A DNA stretch of 64,000 bases from Pararge aegeria (lineage: Eukaryota; Arthropoda; Insecta; Lepidoptera; Nymphalidae), in the NCBI RefSeq assembly GCF_905163445.1, contig NC_053196.1, forward strand, positions 10,999,501-11,063,500, given 5' to 3'. The notes beneath the pieces were generated by a model. The model was not told the DNA's origin. It did not search any database and worked only from the letters and a program-made list of their open reading frames with translations. Positions 1 through 10,888 of the stretch are shown here, piece after piece. Position 1 is the stretch's first letter; each line of letters opens with the position of its first letter. Both the position numbers and the translations under genes were made by a program.

Positions 1-771
1 TCGCTTTTTTAGATGTAGTCGGATTATTACATTTTGTTTTGCTATAAACATCCCTTAATCTGAATGAATTTGTATTGCGCTATCTTTCATTTAATAAGCT
101 TAAACTCGAGGTGATCAGAATTATTCTGTCTAGGTTACATTAGACCTCATCTAATTTTTTTAATAGAGATGTAAAACTATAAATTACAAATGGCATATAT
201 ATCATTGCATAAATCGCTTTGAAAAAGGCTTTAAATGCATTTATATATACGCGAATCGTAATATACATAATCAATAAACATACCCATTCTAAACAAAACA
301 AAACCTAGCTACTTGTTTGGTCGATATAGAAAGTAGTTTCTAGGAAAGTTATCATAGTTTTCTAAATTGCATTTACAATTTATATACAATAAATTTTATA
401 AGCGCATATTTGTATATGTTGAAATGATTAAATTAATAAATATAAGTAGGTAGATGGTTACTTGTATTTAATTCTTAAGTTAATATTAGTTTTTGCACCC
501 TTTTTTTTAATCTGACACGAATGTTATCTATTAAGTTATAGTTAGGCCGGAAGTGTGTGATAAAAAATTTATTGAGTGTGATAAAAAAGATATATTTTTC
601 ACCAATCTATATAAAATAGTATTTATTTATTATGAACAAATTTATGAAAAATATTTATTAATATATTTTTTTTTAATTTTATACAATATATATATATTTT
701 CAAAATTCTATGTAAGGTCGTAGATTCAATAATCGCAGGTTGCTAGATATAATATTAAGAATAAAACTAAC
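1..771. other. AT-rich intergenic DNA, nothing recognised
   Basis: Very AT-rich sequence with short homopolymers and a TA-rich patch near 660-700. No open frame, tRNA-like box pair or transposon end was recognised on either strand. Confidence 0.6.
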
Positions 772-955
772 CTTTTTCTTTTCTTATAATTCGTTAGAAG
801 TTTCCAAGATCACACTAAGTTTTGCGTATCACTTGTCTGGAAGGCGCTGCGCATGCGCCGGTCGACCTACAACTGCGTACAGTTCACAATCCGCTGTTTC
901 TCTACGTAGCTTTCTCCGATAACGGTATTCACCACTATACAGATTTTTTTATACT
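772..955 (-). promoter_or_regulatory. Possible promoter and non-coding first exon of a gene on the - strand
   Basis: A locally CpG-rich stretch (about 840-915) in otherwise AT-rich DNA contains the palindromic core gcgcatgcgc at 849-858, close to the NRF-1/Ewg type of promoter motif. On the - strand a TATA-like run tataaaaaa lies at about 944-952. Reading leftward, a good 5' splice site AAAG|GTTAGT occurs at 772/771. This fits a short non-coding first exon of a gene off the left end of the window. It is inference only: no coding sequence is visible, and a chance GC-rich patch or old repeat is possible. Confidence 0.22.
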
Positions 956-1244
956 CATGGCTCTAATGGTTTTAAATGGAAAATATGAATAAAATATTTA
1001 TAATTATAACGTATAGGTTTAAGTTCTCTATTTCAAATAAAATACTTATATTTTGATATGCTCTATATAAATATATAATTGTTTTATAACTTGAGAATAA
1101 TAATATTTTTATAAATGGAGGTAGGTATGTAACTATAGCCTTTTTCTAGTGCTTTTCTGACCACAGGCTACATATTTCGACTTGTGTCCTATACCTGCTC
1201 TGTAACAACGAAGTTAACTTGTGTGGTATATACTTTTTATTTTG
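956..1244. other. AT-rich spacer
   Basis: No recognised element; AT-rich with no convincing open frame. Confidence 0.5.
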
Positions 1245-1385
1245 TACGCACTAACTTTTCCAAGTTATGGGCGTATAAACATTTTAGTATCACTTGCTTT
1301 AACGGTGACGTAAAAACATTGAGAGGAAACTTGCATGCCTGAGAGTTCTCCATAACGTTCTCAAAGGCACGAGAAGTCCACCAAT
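1245..1385 (+). repeat. SINE-C fragment
   Basis: Matches the middle of other SINE-C copies here: an acttttcc-type block, then tatcacttgctttaacggtg, then gaggaaac-ttgcatgcctga and agttctccat. The tRNA-like head is missing. Orientation is opposite to most SINE-C copies in the window. Confidence 0.7.
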
Positions 1386-1524
1386 AAATAAATAATGCTT
1401 TTAAAAAACTAAAAAACACTCTTTTTAGAAAATAGAAAACCGAACTAAAAAAAAGAAAATAAATTTTAATAAATTTAAATTAAGAATAGTGTTAAAAATT
1501 TTGCGGGTCACGCTGGCCTGTTGG

Positions 1525-2079
1525 TTTAATGATCATCATGATTCTCCTGGCGCTTTCCCTATTCGGGGTCGGCCGTCCTGATACTTGTCCGCCATAGAAT
1601 AAGGTCCTGTGTCATTTCTGGCATTAAGCCCAGAGTTTTCATATCATTGAATACGTTTCTATTCCAGGTAGTAAGTGGGCAATGGCGGGCACAGGGTCTT
1701 TTGCCAGGGTATGCATAAAGCATGGCATAAAATGGAAAAATTACGAGCCCCCTCCAATACGAGCTATATGAAATAATTTGGGTAGGCAGTGCTTTTGTGC
1801 ATGTATGAAGTGCACGCCACTGAAAGTGGGCGTCCTCTGCCTCTTTTGCCAGCATATATAACCATTACTCGCTATGTCATGTTGCTTTTGTCTCTACGCA
1901 TTATATGCCCGTACCAGCGCAATCTTATGCTGTACTTCCGCAACTTTAATAGAGCCTCGGATGAACTCATTCCAAATTTTGTCCAATCTTGTAATGCCCC
2001 CAGCCCAGCGCAACATCTTCATTTCAGTAACATGTATTTTCTGTTCGTCACTGTTTCGTTCTTTGATGATGTTTTTCAA
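1525..2079 (-). mobile_element. RTE-like LINE fragment (C-terminal ORF), split by a MITE
   Basis: On the - strand, 2079 to about 1894 encodes VTEMKMLRWAGGITRLDKIW, the conserved block after the reverse transcriptase in RTE-like LINEs. About 1655-1559 encodes a tail ending WRTSIRTADPE, also typical of the end of that ORF. Between them lies an unrelated 143-bp MITE (1680-1822) that breaks the frame. Stop codons and the insertion make this a dead copy. The 5' part (endonuclease and most of the RT) is absent. Confidence 0.75.
1680..1822 (+). mobile_element. hAT-like MITE, copy 1
   Basis: A 143-bp element with terminal inverted repeats CAATGGCGGGCAC and GTGCACGCCACTG. It is flanked by near-identical 8-bp sequences, taagtggg (1672-1679) and aaagtggg (1823-1830), the target duplication length of hAT elements. 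It shares its internal motif ccagggtatgcat with the copy at 24355. It has no coding capacity, so it would need a transposase in trans. Inserted in the RTE LINE ORF. Confidence 0.75.
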
Positions 2080-2238
2080 TTATTAAGTCTACAAACCTGA
2101 AATTTAGAAAATAGGTTTTTTGAAAAACATGATTAATAGCTGATGGCTATTTATTTAGTATTTATTTATTTTAAAACTAAAATCATATTTTTCAAAAAAC
2201 CTATTTTCTAAATTTCTCGGTTTGTAGACTTAATAATT
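2078..2238. repeat. Large inverted repeat (56-57 bp arms)
   Basis: The left arm 2078-2133 and right arm 2182-2238 are near-perfect reverse complements, including tattaagtctacaaacc against ggtttgtagacttaata. They are separated by a 48-bp AT-rich loop. The RNA or single strand would form a long hairpin. It abuts the 5' edge of the RTE fragment. It may be a fold-back MITE or a local inverted duplication. Confidence 0.8.
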
Positions 2239-3149
2239 AAAACACCGTCTAAACCTTCATCCCCTACTTTACCACCCTTAAAAGGAGATTTTCCAAAACA
2301 ATTTAAATACATTTTCATTATTTAAAGCTGATAATCTAAATGCCGATTTCCACGTATCTAACTTAAAAAATAGGACTTTCGTATCCACGTCCATCCCCTC
2401 TTTGAGCCTTTAAGGTGGTTTATTTCTACTTTTCTTAGCTGACACCTAAATTCTTGAAGAACCTATCTTTAATTTTCAAGTTTGTAGGCTTTTTGGTTCC
2501 TAAGATTTCGTGATTAGTTAGTGGTTTTGTCTTTTAGGTGTTAAAGAAATGGCTGGCTTTAAATATAAATACATACTATAGTAATATATGTCATACCTAT
2601 TTAATTTATAGGCGTATACCATAAAAATAGAAAAAAGGGATTTGTATTAACTCCAACATCAAGTTTTGGTAAAACACTTAAAAAAAAAAGATAAGATTGA
2701 AGATGCAATTCTTAAATTCTATAATCGTTAATAAGTACTAAACAAAATCAAAGTAATATCAAATCCTAACGTTATTCATAGAGGAAATGTGGCAATATAA
2801 GTAGGTGAATAAAACATGATGAAATCTTGAATAGGTTTTGTATTCAAAATTAACATAAATTAGCAGCACATGTATTAAAGCGTAATCCGTTGATCATGTT
2901 TGAGTAAGATGTATTAATTTTAATATAATATTAAATTTTTGCTTTGTTATTGTGGAATGAATTAATATATAATAATTATATTTGCTTCTCTTTATGTTAA
3001 AAATAAATAAAATAAAAATCATTTATTTCGTTTCTTACATTGTAAATGATACATGTTGTGAAGACCTCCAGTAAGCATCAAAATACCTGTGTCAGGAGGC
3101 CTTACTCTTCCATAGCAAAAACAAGATAAAATAAAAATGAAACGATTGA
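2239..3149. other. AT-rich spacer, possible degenerate repeat at 2240-2560
   Basis: The stretch 2240-2560 has the look of an old interspersed repeat (blocks around ccaccctta and ggttcctaag), but I could not assign it. Nothing recognised further right. Confidence 0.4.
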
Positions 3150-3234
3150 GTAGTGTGTCTTGGTGTGTATGGTGTGTTTATGTTTGTGTGTGTGCGCGCG
3201 TGTTTGTGTGTTTGTGTGTGAGTGTGTGTGTGTA
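3150..3234. repeat. Imperfect (GT)n microsatellite
   Basis: A run of tgtgtg units interrupted by ttg, gcgcgc and gag variants. Confidence 0.9.
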
Positions 3235-4238
3235 CATGTTATTAAGTGCGTCTATATCCATTACATTTTAAATAGAAATAAACTGAAGAAGCGCCTCAGT
3301 TTCTTCATAGGTTAGTGTCTTCAGCCAGGCTGTCAATGTTTTGTTACATTCAAAAAACGTTTTTTGTTGATGTTATGTTGATGCATTAATTCATTAAATT
3401 ATTATATTGAAGTAATTTAGGTTGTTAAGGTTTGTTATTATATGCTTATAAATAAAATATCTCTTCTCTACTCGTTTAATGCATATTCAAATATATAGAA
3501 ATCTAATAATAGTTATCTAATATCAATCTCCAATATAAATAAACGCAACGAAGTCAATCTAGTAGTAGTTATTCAATGCTAATTAAAATTCTCATTGTCG
3601 GTTAAAGCTGATTATAATTCTTGATTGATTGTTTGTTTACTGAAGAATTAATAAAATTTGCATTTACTCGTATAGCGACTTGCAAGTCCATTGTTTTGTT
3701 AAACTTACAAATGGCTATCTATTTTATTTGTCTTCTACGGTGACAAATGTTTATATTACTTTGACGCAAAAACGACGGGTTGTTGAAAGTTTTACTTGTC
3801 TGTGTGTTTGTGTTACTGTGCCATTGTATTCCCCGAACATATGAACCGTTTTTTTTTGTGGTGGATGAATAATTAGTCTGGAGAGTTTTGCAACCTGTAT
3901 TAGGGCTTAACCTCTTAATTCCTCCTATGGCAGAGGAGGCCTGTGCTCATCAGTAGGTTAAGGGAGATGTACTTATTAAATCACTTAAAAAACGTTCGAG
4001 GTAGCGACGACTGTACAACATTTTCATTTATAAATAATTAGGATGGACTAATACCTAGAGCCAGTGGTTATATGGTTAAACAAAGCCCTTCCTATGCTTA
4101 TCTTCTAGCGGGCAACTTTTGCTAAGTAAATTTTTTTTATGCATTGCATATGCATGCGTCGCGTCGCTTTTTGCCTTGATGCACATACATTGCCGTGATG
4201 TTAAAAATATTTAACTCCCCTAATAAGAGTTATCGGAT
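3235..4238. other. Spacer with a short tail E-like remnant
   Basis: Mostly unassigned AT-rich DNA. At about 3900-3962 the phrase ggcagaggaggcctgtgctc followed by atcagtagg resembles the 3' ends of non-LTR repeats (tail E) seen elsewhere in the window. Confidence 0.4.
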
Positions 4239-4560
4239 AGACCTCTCTGGCGCAGTGGCTAGTGCTGTGATTTTAAGTGGTAGGTCCCGGGTTCGTTTCC
4301 CGACAGGCGAACAATTAACAAAAAATTAAATTTGGGAATTTATAATTTTAGAATTTTGGTGGGTGGCTAGTTACATCCCAAAGACAAAGGCGTACCGCTA
4401 AGCGATTTAGCGTTCAGGTCGATATCGTGGAGAAATCGATTAGGAGTATAGGTTTAACTCCTACACCCCTAACAGGTTAGCCCGTAACCATCATAGACTA
4501 CAATCATCACTTATCCGCAGGTGACATTGCAGTCAAGGACTACTTGCAGTCAATTTAAAA
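4239..4560 (+). mobile_element. SINE-A, near full length
   Basis: A tRNA-derived SINE. The head has an A-box-like ctggcgcagtggct and a B-box-like gggttcgtttccc. The body has the family block ccgctaagcgatttagcgtt and the tail has gacattgcagtcaaggact. It would have been transcribed by RNA polymerase III and copied by a LINE in trans. Other copies lie at 8492, 10618, 19083, 35572, 44570 and 62022. Confidence 0.8.
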
Positions 4561-5709
4561 AATAGCTCTTTCAAATCAAACACGTAGTTTCAGAGATTAG
4601 TGCATTCTAACAAATAAACAAACTTTCAGCCATGGAATACATAAACGCTAAAAACTTATACGAAACATATATAAACAAACATCTGTTGATGCATTTTTAT
4701 GTTAGGCCGCATGATGCATCAGCACTTTTCATTTGGTCTGAGCAACAAACACAGTAGCAAAAAAAAGTCTTAGGTATCTATAATAATACATATATATCTA
4801 GGTCGTTGACAAGGTCGTATTGCTGAATTTTACCTAAATTATTGAGCGTGAATCAATTTAATTTATTATCTAGGTATACAATTTAAGTAATTTTTGTTAA
4901 TAGTTAACAGTTAACGATTCGATTTCGTTAGGCAATCAATATTTATTTGAGACTGCATAGCAAGTACCCAGTTCATTCTAATATTCAGACAAGGACACAA
5001 TGGAGATAATAATCACCTTCCAGTCTAGTTACATTATAAACTTCCAGACAATTCGCACTACTTTAAATATAAAACATTTACATTTGTATCATAATGATAC
5101 ACAACAAACGATAACATTTTACAAAAATGTGTGATAATAAAGACGATTTTTTTTTTCATTCTTTACGAATGATCGTAAACTGAGATTAAAATATTTTTTT
5201 AACGCTCTGTTGATATCATAATATTATTTACCTACTAGCATTAATACTTTTAAATTTATTTTGAAATTCTTTTCATTAGTTTTATTGTCTAAAGTATGAC
5301 TTAAAAATCAGTATAAATAGTGTGTTCAACGGTCTAAAAACAACTGAAATAAATAAAACAAATATAAAATGTTGTCAAGAAAGTATGTATGAATTAATTA
5401 TTTTTTTAAACTTAATTACTATAAAAGAAGGAACGATTTTATTAACATTATTGACATAATATAAGAAAAATAAAGCACTTTAATTTGACGATGGATAAAA
5501 ATATCAAAAGTGATTTGAAGTAATAAACAATGTTCATAGCGCGGTAAATGGCTTGTTACGAAATTCACCTTTAGTAGGAGCTTGACGAGAAGACCTACGA
5601 ATCTACGACCTACTCGGCAGTCAACGCAATTTATATCTATTTTGAAGTCTAGAATAGTTTGTCTTGTCCTACGTTTTACCCCTGAATTTATTTTGATACT
5701 CGGACTATA
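4561..5709. other. Spacer, mostly unassigned
   Basis: A short stretch just after the SINE (about 4575-4630, around cagagattag and aacaaataaac) resembles a Helitron 5'-region remnant like that at 15590-15849. The rest is AT-rich and unrecognised. Confidence 0.45.
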
Positions 5710-6525
5710 TCTTCTATATATATAAAAATGTTATATTGGTTTGTGTACGTTTCAAAAACTCAAAAAGTTCTGCACCGATCGAGCTGAAATTGAAAATCAG
5801 CGCTGTATGCTCCCACTGGCGCATGCAGGACAATGCTGAGCTGGCACCTTTTTTCTAGGTTGTGCCACACATAACATATGTGGTGTTGTGAATATTGTAA
5901 TGTGTGGCGCAATGTAAAAAATAAATGTTTCTTTCGTTCTTTCTTTCAAATTTTAGCATGATATATAATCCGCATCAAGGATTGTTTTATCTATTTTTTG
6001 CATCAGTCACATATCTGCGACCGCGAAAATACAGATTTTTTTAAAGATCAGCTTTGTATCATCTGCCGAAAGCGAGAAAAACACTCGCTGACAACCGCAA
6101 CAGTAATGGCGCAGTGACATTAGAAACAATATTATAAAACAACTTATGACCATAGAGAAATATATCAACTATTCCATTAAAAGCAACATTAATAAATAGC
6201 AAATTTGCGTCACCGCCAATCACCGCAAGTCACCGCGATTACGATGTTAACGTTAGGATGTCTTTTCTTATTCAATTTGTTTACGGTATATTCAGTGTTT
6301 TTCTGTACAAATGAAGTGCAATATGATTAAAATGGGCAGCAAACACTCATTTACAATAGATATTTATCCAAATTATAGTATAATGCTGACCATTAAGAAA
6401 TTATTCAATCTAATCGAATGTATTGCAAAATTAAACTTATATGAAATGTATTCTTTGTTTTGTTTCTGATTTCTCAACCATTCAATCACAGTGTGCCAAA
6501 GCGAAGCATGGCAGGGTACAGCGGG
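5710..6525 (+). mobile_element. Hel-2 Helitron, long form (816 bp) with nested LINE tail
   Basis: The 5' end TCTTCTATATATATAAAAAT is preceded by A. The 3' region has the hairpin tgcca-aagcgaagca-tggca (6494-6513) followed by gggtacagc, the same terminus as the intact 178-bp Hel-2 copy at 63680-63857. The final CTAG is mutated to cggg. The element carries about 500 bp of interior absent from the short copy and a 156-bp insertion at 5792-5947. It has no Rep/helicase ORF, so it is non-autonomous. Confidence 0.7.
5792..5947 (+). mobile_element. LINE-D 3' tail nested in Hel-2
   Basis: Comparison with the uninterrupted Hel-2 copies (63680 and 56527) shows an insertion here, flanked by aaatt on both sides (5787-5791 and 5948-5952). 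The insert matches, in inverse orientation, the 3' end of the LINE-D copy at 61400-61570. It ends in a cttt-rich tail. A 5'-truncated LINE insertion is the simplest reading. Confidence 0.75.
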
Positions 6526-6548
6526 TTAGGTATAAAAATATAAACGAA

Positions 6549-6850
6549 TAGCTGTTGCACGCGACTTCTTCCGCGTTTGTTTTTGTTTTTAGAGTATCCG
6601 GTAGGAACAGTTTATTTGCGAGATATGTGGCAGCAGTGAAAATTGTTGATCACTCTAGGTCAACAATGTTATCTAGAATAAGTAAATGGATACAACTTTG
6701 TCGCTAGGAGAATTTAGAAAAGGTACGTCGGTTTCAGCTTCTATCAATATGCGACAAATCAACAAATAGTAATCGTTAAATTAAGAGACAACATCGTACT
6801 CAAAGTTGATTCAAATAAAGATATCTACTAAAGTACGTATTCGGTAAAAC
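6549..6850 (-). mobile_element. Hel-3 Helitron fragment (3' part)
   Basis: Starts with tagctgttgcacgcgacttc, the - strand 3' terminus shared by Hel-3 copies at 17874, 34353 and 43681. It continues with aatagtaatcgttaaa, also present inside the 17874 copy. No 5' TC end is visible. Confidence 0.55.
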
Positions 6851-6889
6851 CTACCTTGATGATAAAACTATTTTTTAGACGTCTATTTC

Positions 6890-7103
6890 GACGGCCGACT
6901 GGCGCAGTTGTGTCCAAGGCCGTGGGTTCGATTCCCGCAACTGGGTGTTAATTTGTATATTATAAGTATTTATGTATATTATTCATAAAAATATTCAACA
7001 GTCATATTAGTACCCATAACACAAGCTACGCTTACTTTGGGGCTAGGTGGCGATGTGTGTATTGTTGTAGTATATTTATTAATTAATTTATTTAATTTAA
7101 TAA
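6890..7103 (+). mobile_element. SINE-B with internally deleted head
   Basis: Has the SINE-B start acggccgactggcgcag, B box gggttcgattccc and tail acttactttggggctaggtg followed by a ttta-rich end. About 20 bp between the A and B boxes and the gtgtgatgaac block are missing compared with the copies at 37079 and 42294. Confidence 0.8.
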
Positions 7104-7261
7104 GAATTCATACTGCGATATTTATTTAAACTACATTTGTTTCTACAGGAGATTTAAAAAACTTGATGACAGAAATGTTGCTATCACTCTGCTCCTGCAT
7201 CCTCATCGACGATAACATTTTTGTACTTTTAAGATTAGAAGTTACGAACGACATTACGATC
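7104..7261. other. Short spacer
   Basis: Nothing recognised. Confidence 0.4.
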
Positions 7262-8000
7262 CGTATAGTTCGTAATGTCGTTTAGGCAAGGTTAGTACAA
7301 TCTCGTATACGGTTCGCAAGTGTCTTTTATGCAAGTTTAGTACATTTCGTATGCAACTCGAAAGTGTCCTCTATGCAAGTCTAGCGTGTCTCAGATACAC
7401 ACCGCAAGTGTCTTTTGTGCAAGTTAAGTACATTTCTTATGCGGTTCGCAAGTGTCTTTTATGCATGTTTAGTATCCCGTATGCAACTCGAAAGTGTCTT
7501 TTATGCAAGTTTAGTACATTTCGTATGCAACTCGAAAGTGTCCTCTATGCAAGTTTAGCGCGTCTCAGATACAGATCGCAAGTGTCTTTTGTGCAAGTTA
7601 AGTACATTTCTTATGCGGTTCGCAAGTGTCTTTTATGCATGTTTAGTACATCTCGTATGCAACTCGAAAGTGTCTTTTATGCAAGTTTAGTACATCTCAT
7701 ATGCAAGTCGCAAGTGTCTTTTACGCAATTCAAGTAGATTTCGTAAACGGTTCGCAAGAGTCTTTAATGCAAGCTTAGTACATCTCAGATACAGATCGCA
7801 AGTGTCTTTTATGCAAGTTTAGTACATCTCGTATACAACTCGAAAGTGTCCTTTATGCAAGTTTAGGACGTTTTAGATACAGATCGCAAGTGTCTTTTAT
7901 GCCTGTTAAGTACATTTCGTATACGGTTCGCCAGTGTCTTTTATACAGGTTTAGTACATCGCAGATACAGATCGCAAGTGTCTTTTATGCAAGTTTAGTA
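7262..8000. repeat. 44-bp minisatellite, about 17 units
   Basis: The motif gcaagtgtcttttatgcaag recurs with starts at 7316, 7360, 7404, 7448, 7490, 7534, 7578, 7622, 7666, 7710, 7754, 7798, 7842, 7886, 7930 and 7974, plus a diverged unit at 7272. Spacing is 44 bp except one 42-bp step. Units fall into variants ending atgcaactcg, gatacagatcg or tatgcggttcg. The order of four units from 7360 is repeated from 7534, giving a 174-bp higher-order period. Confidence 0.95.
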
Positions 8001-8212
8001 CATATAGAATATATATATACGAGTATATATAAAATCCACTCCCTGTCTCTAAGAATTCGAATTGTCCATAGCGTTAGGTGGAACGGGTGCCGTTGACGTT
8101 TTTTTGCCACATCACATCCAATCTAACAGCGCTGACCATCGATACGAGCGACGCTTCGTTACACTGATTAGGCGACAAATCTTATTAATATACTAATGTA
8201 TATAGTATCGTC

Positions 8213-8229
8213 ATATATATATATATATT
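8213..8229. repeat. (TA)n microsatellite
   Basis: A short uninterrupted alternating tract. Confidence 0.85.
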
Positions 8230-8491
8230 ATAACGGCAATACGAAAAGTAAACTGGAGGTAACCATAGGCCAATAGGTGCATCTGTATTCAGTCCTCGTT
8301 GAGAACTCATTAATCGAGGCCAAGCGATTGTATTCCACCATCAAATGGCTTATAGAGGCGTTCGGTTTGGTGAGTGCATGAGGTGAAGGAAATTGATCGA
8401 GACATCATTATTTTCTGGCGGTTCCGACTTCATCCGTTCACTTCTTTTTTAAAAGTTAATTATACTTCCATCCGCCATTCTACTTAGCATT
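8230..8491. other. Spacer
   Basis: Nothing recognised in this stretch or the one just left of the TA tract. Confidence 0.4.
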
Positions 8492-8825
8492 TTTTTTATT
8501 CCACTACACTTTAGCCCTTGACTGCAATCTCACCTGGTGTAAGTTATGATGCAGTCTAATACAGTAGCGGCCTAACCTGTTAGGAAGTATGGCAGTTATA
8601 TTAAACCCATGCTGATAACTAATCGGTTTGTACGGATCGCTAAATCGTTTAACGGCCAGCATTTTTCGGTAGGGTGGTAACTAGCCACGGCCAAAGCCTC
8701 CCACCAGACCAGTCCAGAGAAAATTTATTAATTATAAATTCCTAATTGCCCCTGCCTGGGAATCGAACCCGGGACCTCTAACTTAAAACCACAGCGCACA
8801 CCGCTGCGCCAGGGAAGTCGTCAAA
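8492..8825 (-). mobile_element. SINE-A, near full length
   Basis: On the - strand the head (8825 end) reads cttccctggcgcagcggtg, then the B box gggttcgattccc, the body block accaccctaccga and the tail gtgagattgcagtcaagggc (8492 end). The best-preserved head-to-tail SINE-A in the window, with about 10-15% drift from the others by eye. Confidence 0.85.
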
Positions 8826-9409
8826 TAAGTAAACCCCGACACTCCGCATTATATCACATGCCTGTGAAAAAAAGTAGCGCTTCAGAAGCTTGTAGTAAAA
8901 TAATTTACTTAGGTGTCATGGATGCCCCAAATTATATCATCCTATAAAATAAGAAAACCATTTACTAAATTGTTTAGACTTAAGATTTTTTGGAAATGAT
9001 CATTACTACCATCTACTGCGATCACTTAGTCTGCCCTGCTCTTATTCCGTAACTAATAAGCTAACGCACATAATTTTAAGAGCAGTATCTCTATTTTGTA
9101 CCATTTTCAACTTGTCGACTAGACTATAAATTATGGTTATATCCGTTTGCAAGACGTGCGTTGAAGGTAGGTACTTAACGACACAAGCGTCAAAACCGAT
9201 TACAAATTTTACGAGATCCTTTCAGGCCGTTGTATAGAAACTGCCTCCATGTAAATTATGCGCTAAGCAGCTCAGTATGCGAGTTACATTAGGTAGTTTT
9301 GTAAGATGTTGTGACCTCCTACAAATTGCACCATTAGAATAACTTAATGATTAGCTACAATAGAAGCAAATTTGAAACACGTAATACGTAGTTCTTAAAT
9401 TATTATCAA
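8826..9409. other. Spacer, unassigned
   Basis: Contains a weak tail E-like phrase near 9000-9050 (catctactgcgatcac). Otherwise nothing recognised. Confidence 0.4.
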
Positions 9410-10067
9410 CTAGCTGGCCCGCGCTACTTCGTCTGCATCAAATCGGTTATTACCGGTTTTAATATCTTTGAAAAACCTACAACCTATTTGCAGCGTCACC
9501 TACCGGGCCAAGTTTTATTTCCAAAGTAGATATATAATATACGCGACCGGGCGGCTCGCGGCATTTTTCTTGCTTTGACATTTTTTGTTTATTTTTTTAT
9601 TTTTAATTTTGTCTTATATTTATGACATGCCATTTGAATCAATTTATACTGTAATTTTAATTTTTAATTCGATATTGTATATTAACTAATACTAATTGTT
9701 GTTTTAAATGTATAATATGGGCTTTGCCTGAAATAAAGATATTAATAGTATTATTAACAATCTTAATTTTAAAACTATTTAATTAATATCACCAGGATCA
9801 ATACCTGTATTTTGTTTCACAAATTGTAACAAAAAGAGGTAATTGTGACTAAACCATAAATGTTATACCTACATAATATAGCCTCGCGGGCTTTTTTGTA
9901 GATAATAATGATTACTTTAAGCAATACACTATTTTTAAGTACCATCAATCATTTTTACGGCGTACGCCAGTAACGCTCTAAGTCGGAATGACATTTATAA
10001 CAATCATCGTTATATTTCTGCCAATTTACAGAAAACCATAATCAAATATACACTCAAACCTTCCGCA
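9410..10067 (-). mobile_element. Hel-3-like Helitron, composite
   Basis: The - strand 3' end is CTAG at 9410-9413 followed by T, next to cccgcgctacttcgtctgca. The stretch 9795-9935 (around caaattgtaacaaaaag and cgggcttttttgtag) matches the interior of the 43681 copy. Between them, about 9480-9790, lies extra sequence ending ctttgcctgaaataaag that looks like an inserted retroelement tail. The 5' TC end is not preserved. Confidence 0.6.
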
Positions 10068-10182
10068 TGAGTCAGTCTGAAAGCCGTAGTGAAAACCGTA
10101 TGACAACCCGTTCGGTAATTTTTCAGTTTTTCGCGCCCAGTCAGACAGATAGACGATTTGAAGACTTTGTGTTATAATTATA

Positions 10183-10603
10183 GTAGCTGTTTCCCGCGAC
10201 TTCGTCTGCGTTTTATTTTGTTTTTAAAGTATTCAGTATCGTTAAGCCTTAAATGAGGGGTTTGCTGCTGTCCGCTGAGGAGTTCTGTCCTCTATCTCCA
10301 ACCACATTCATCAGATCCACACAAAGTTTGGGCAAAATTAAACATATATTATAACCTCTATAGTAAAAAAATAATTATTTCAATCAAAATAATTATTAAT
10401 TTGTCGGAGTTATGGGTAAAATCGGCAAACACTTTTATCCCCTCTCCCAAAGGAACCGAGCTTAATGTCGGGATAAAAGTATCCTATATTACTTCTAACA
10501 CTTTCAAGAATATGTGTACAAAGTTTCATGAGGATCGGTTAAGAAGTTTTTGCATGAACGCGTAACATGCAAACTTACATTGTCATTTATAATATTAGTA
10601 AAG
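10183..10603 (-). mobile_element. Hel-3 Helitron, degenerate ends
   Basis: Shares cccgcgacttcgtctgcg, attcagtatcgttaagcctt, gtccgctgaggagttctgtc and the 5' region tcatttataatattagta with the 17874-18403 copy. The 3' CTAG has mutated (ctac) and the 5' TC is not clear. Confidence 0.7.
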
Positions 10604-10617
10604 TATATTAGTAGTAG

Positions 10618-10888
10618 GAGGACCCGCGTTTGATCGCGGCAGGGGAAATTTTGGAATTTATAATTTCTGTATTTCCTCTGTTCTGGTCTGGTGAGGGGCT
10701 TCCCCCGTGACTAGTTACCACCCTACCGATAAAGAGGTGCCGCTAAGTCATTTAGCGTTCCAGTACGAAAGTATAACTAGAACCAGTTAAGGGTACGAGT
10801 TTAATAAAACTGCCGCTACCATTTTAGACTGCATCATCACTTACCATCAGGTGAGATTGCAGTCAAGGGCTGATACTTAGGGAAAAAA
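10618..10888 (+). mobile_element. SINE-A, head truncated
   Basis: Begins inside the head near the B box (gcgtttgatcgcggcagggg), continues through gttaccaccctaccgataaa and ends with gtgagattgcagtcaagggc and an A-rich tail. The A box is missing. Confidence 0.75.

Noticed and set aside
848..859. NRF-1/Ewg binding site as a firm call
   Set aside because: It matches the palindromic core but misses one flanking consensus base, so it is kept only as part of a low-confidence promoter.
7351..7737. 128-codon frame of 44-residue repeats
   Set aside because: It is read-through of the 44-bp minisatellite; no promoter, splice signal or domain.
7262..8000. CRISPR-like array
   Set aside because: Units are contiguous with no unique spacers, and the window is eukaryotic.
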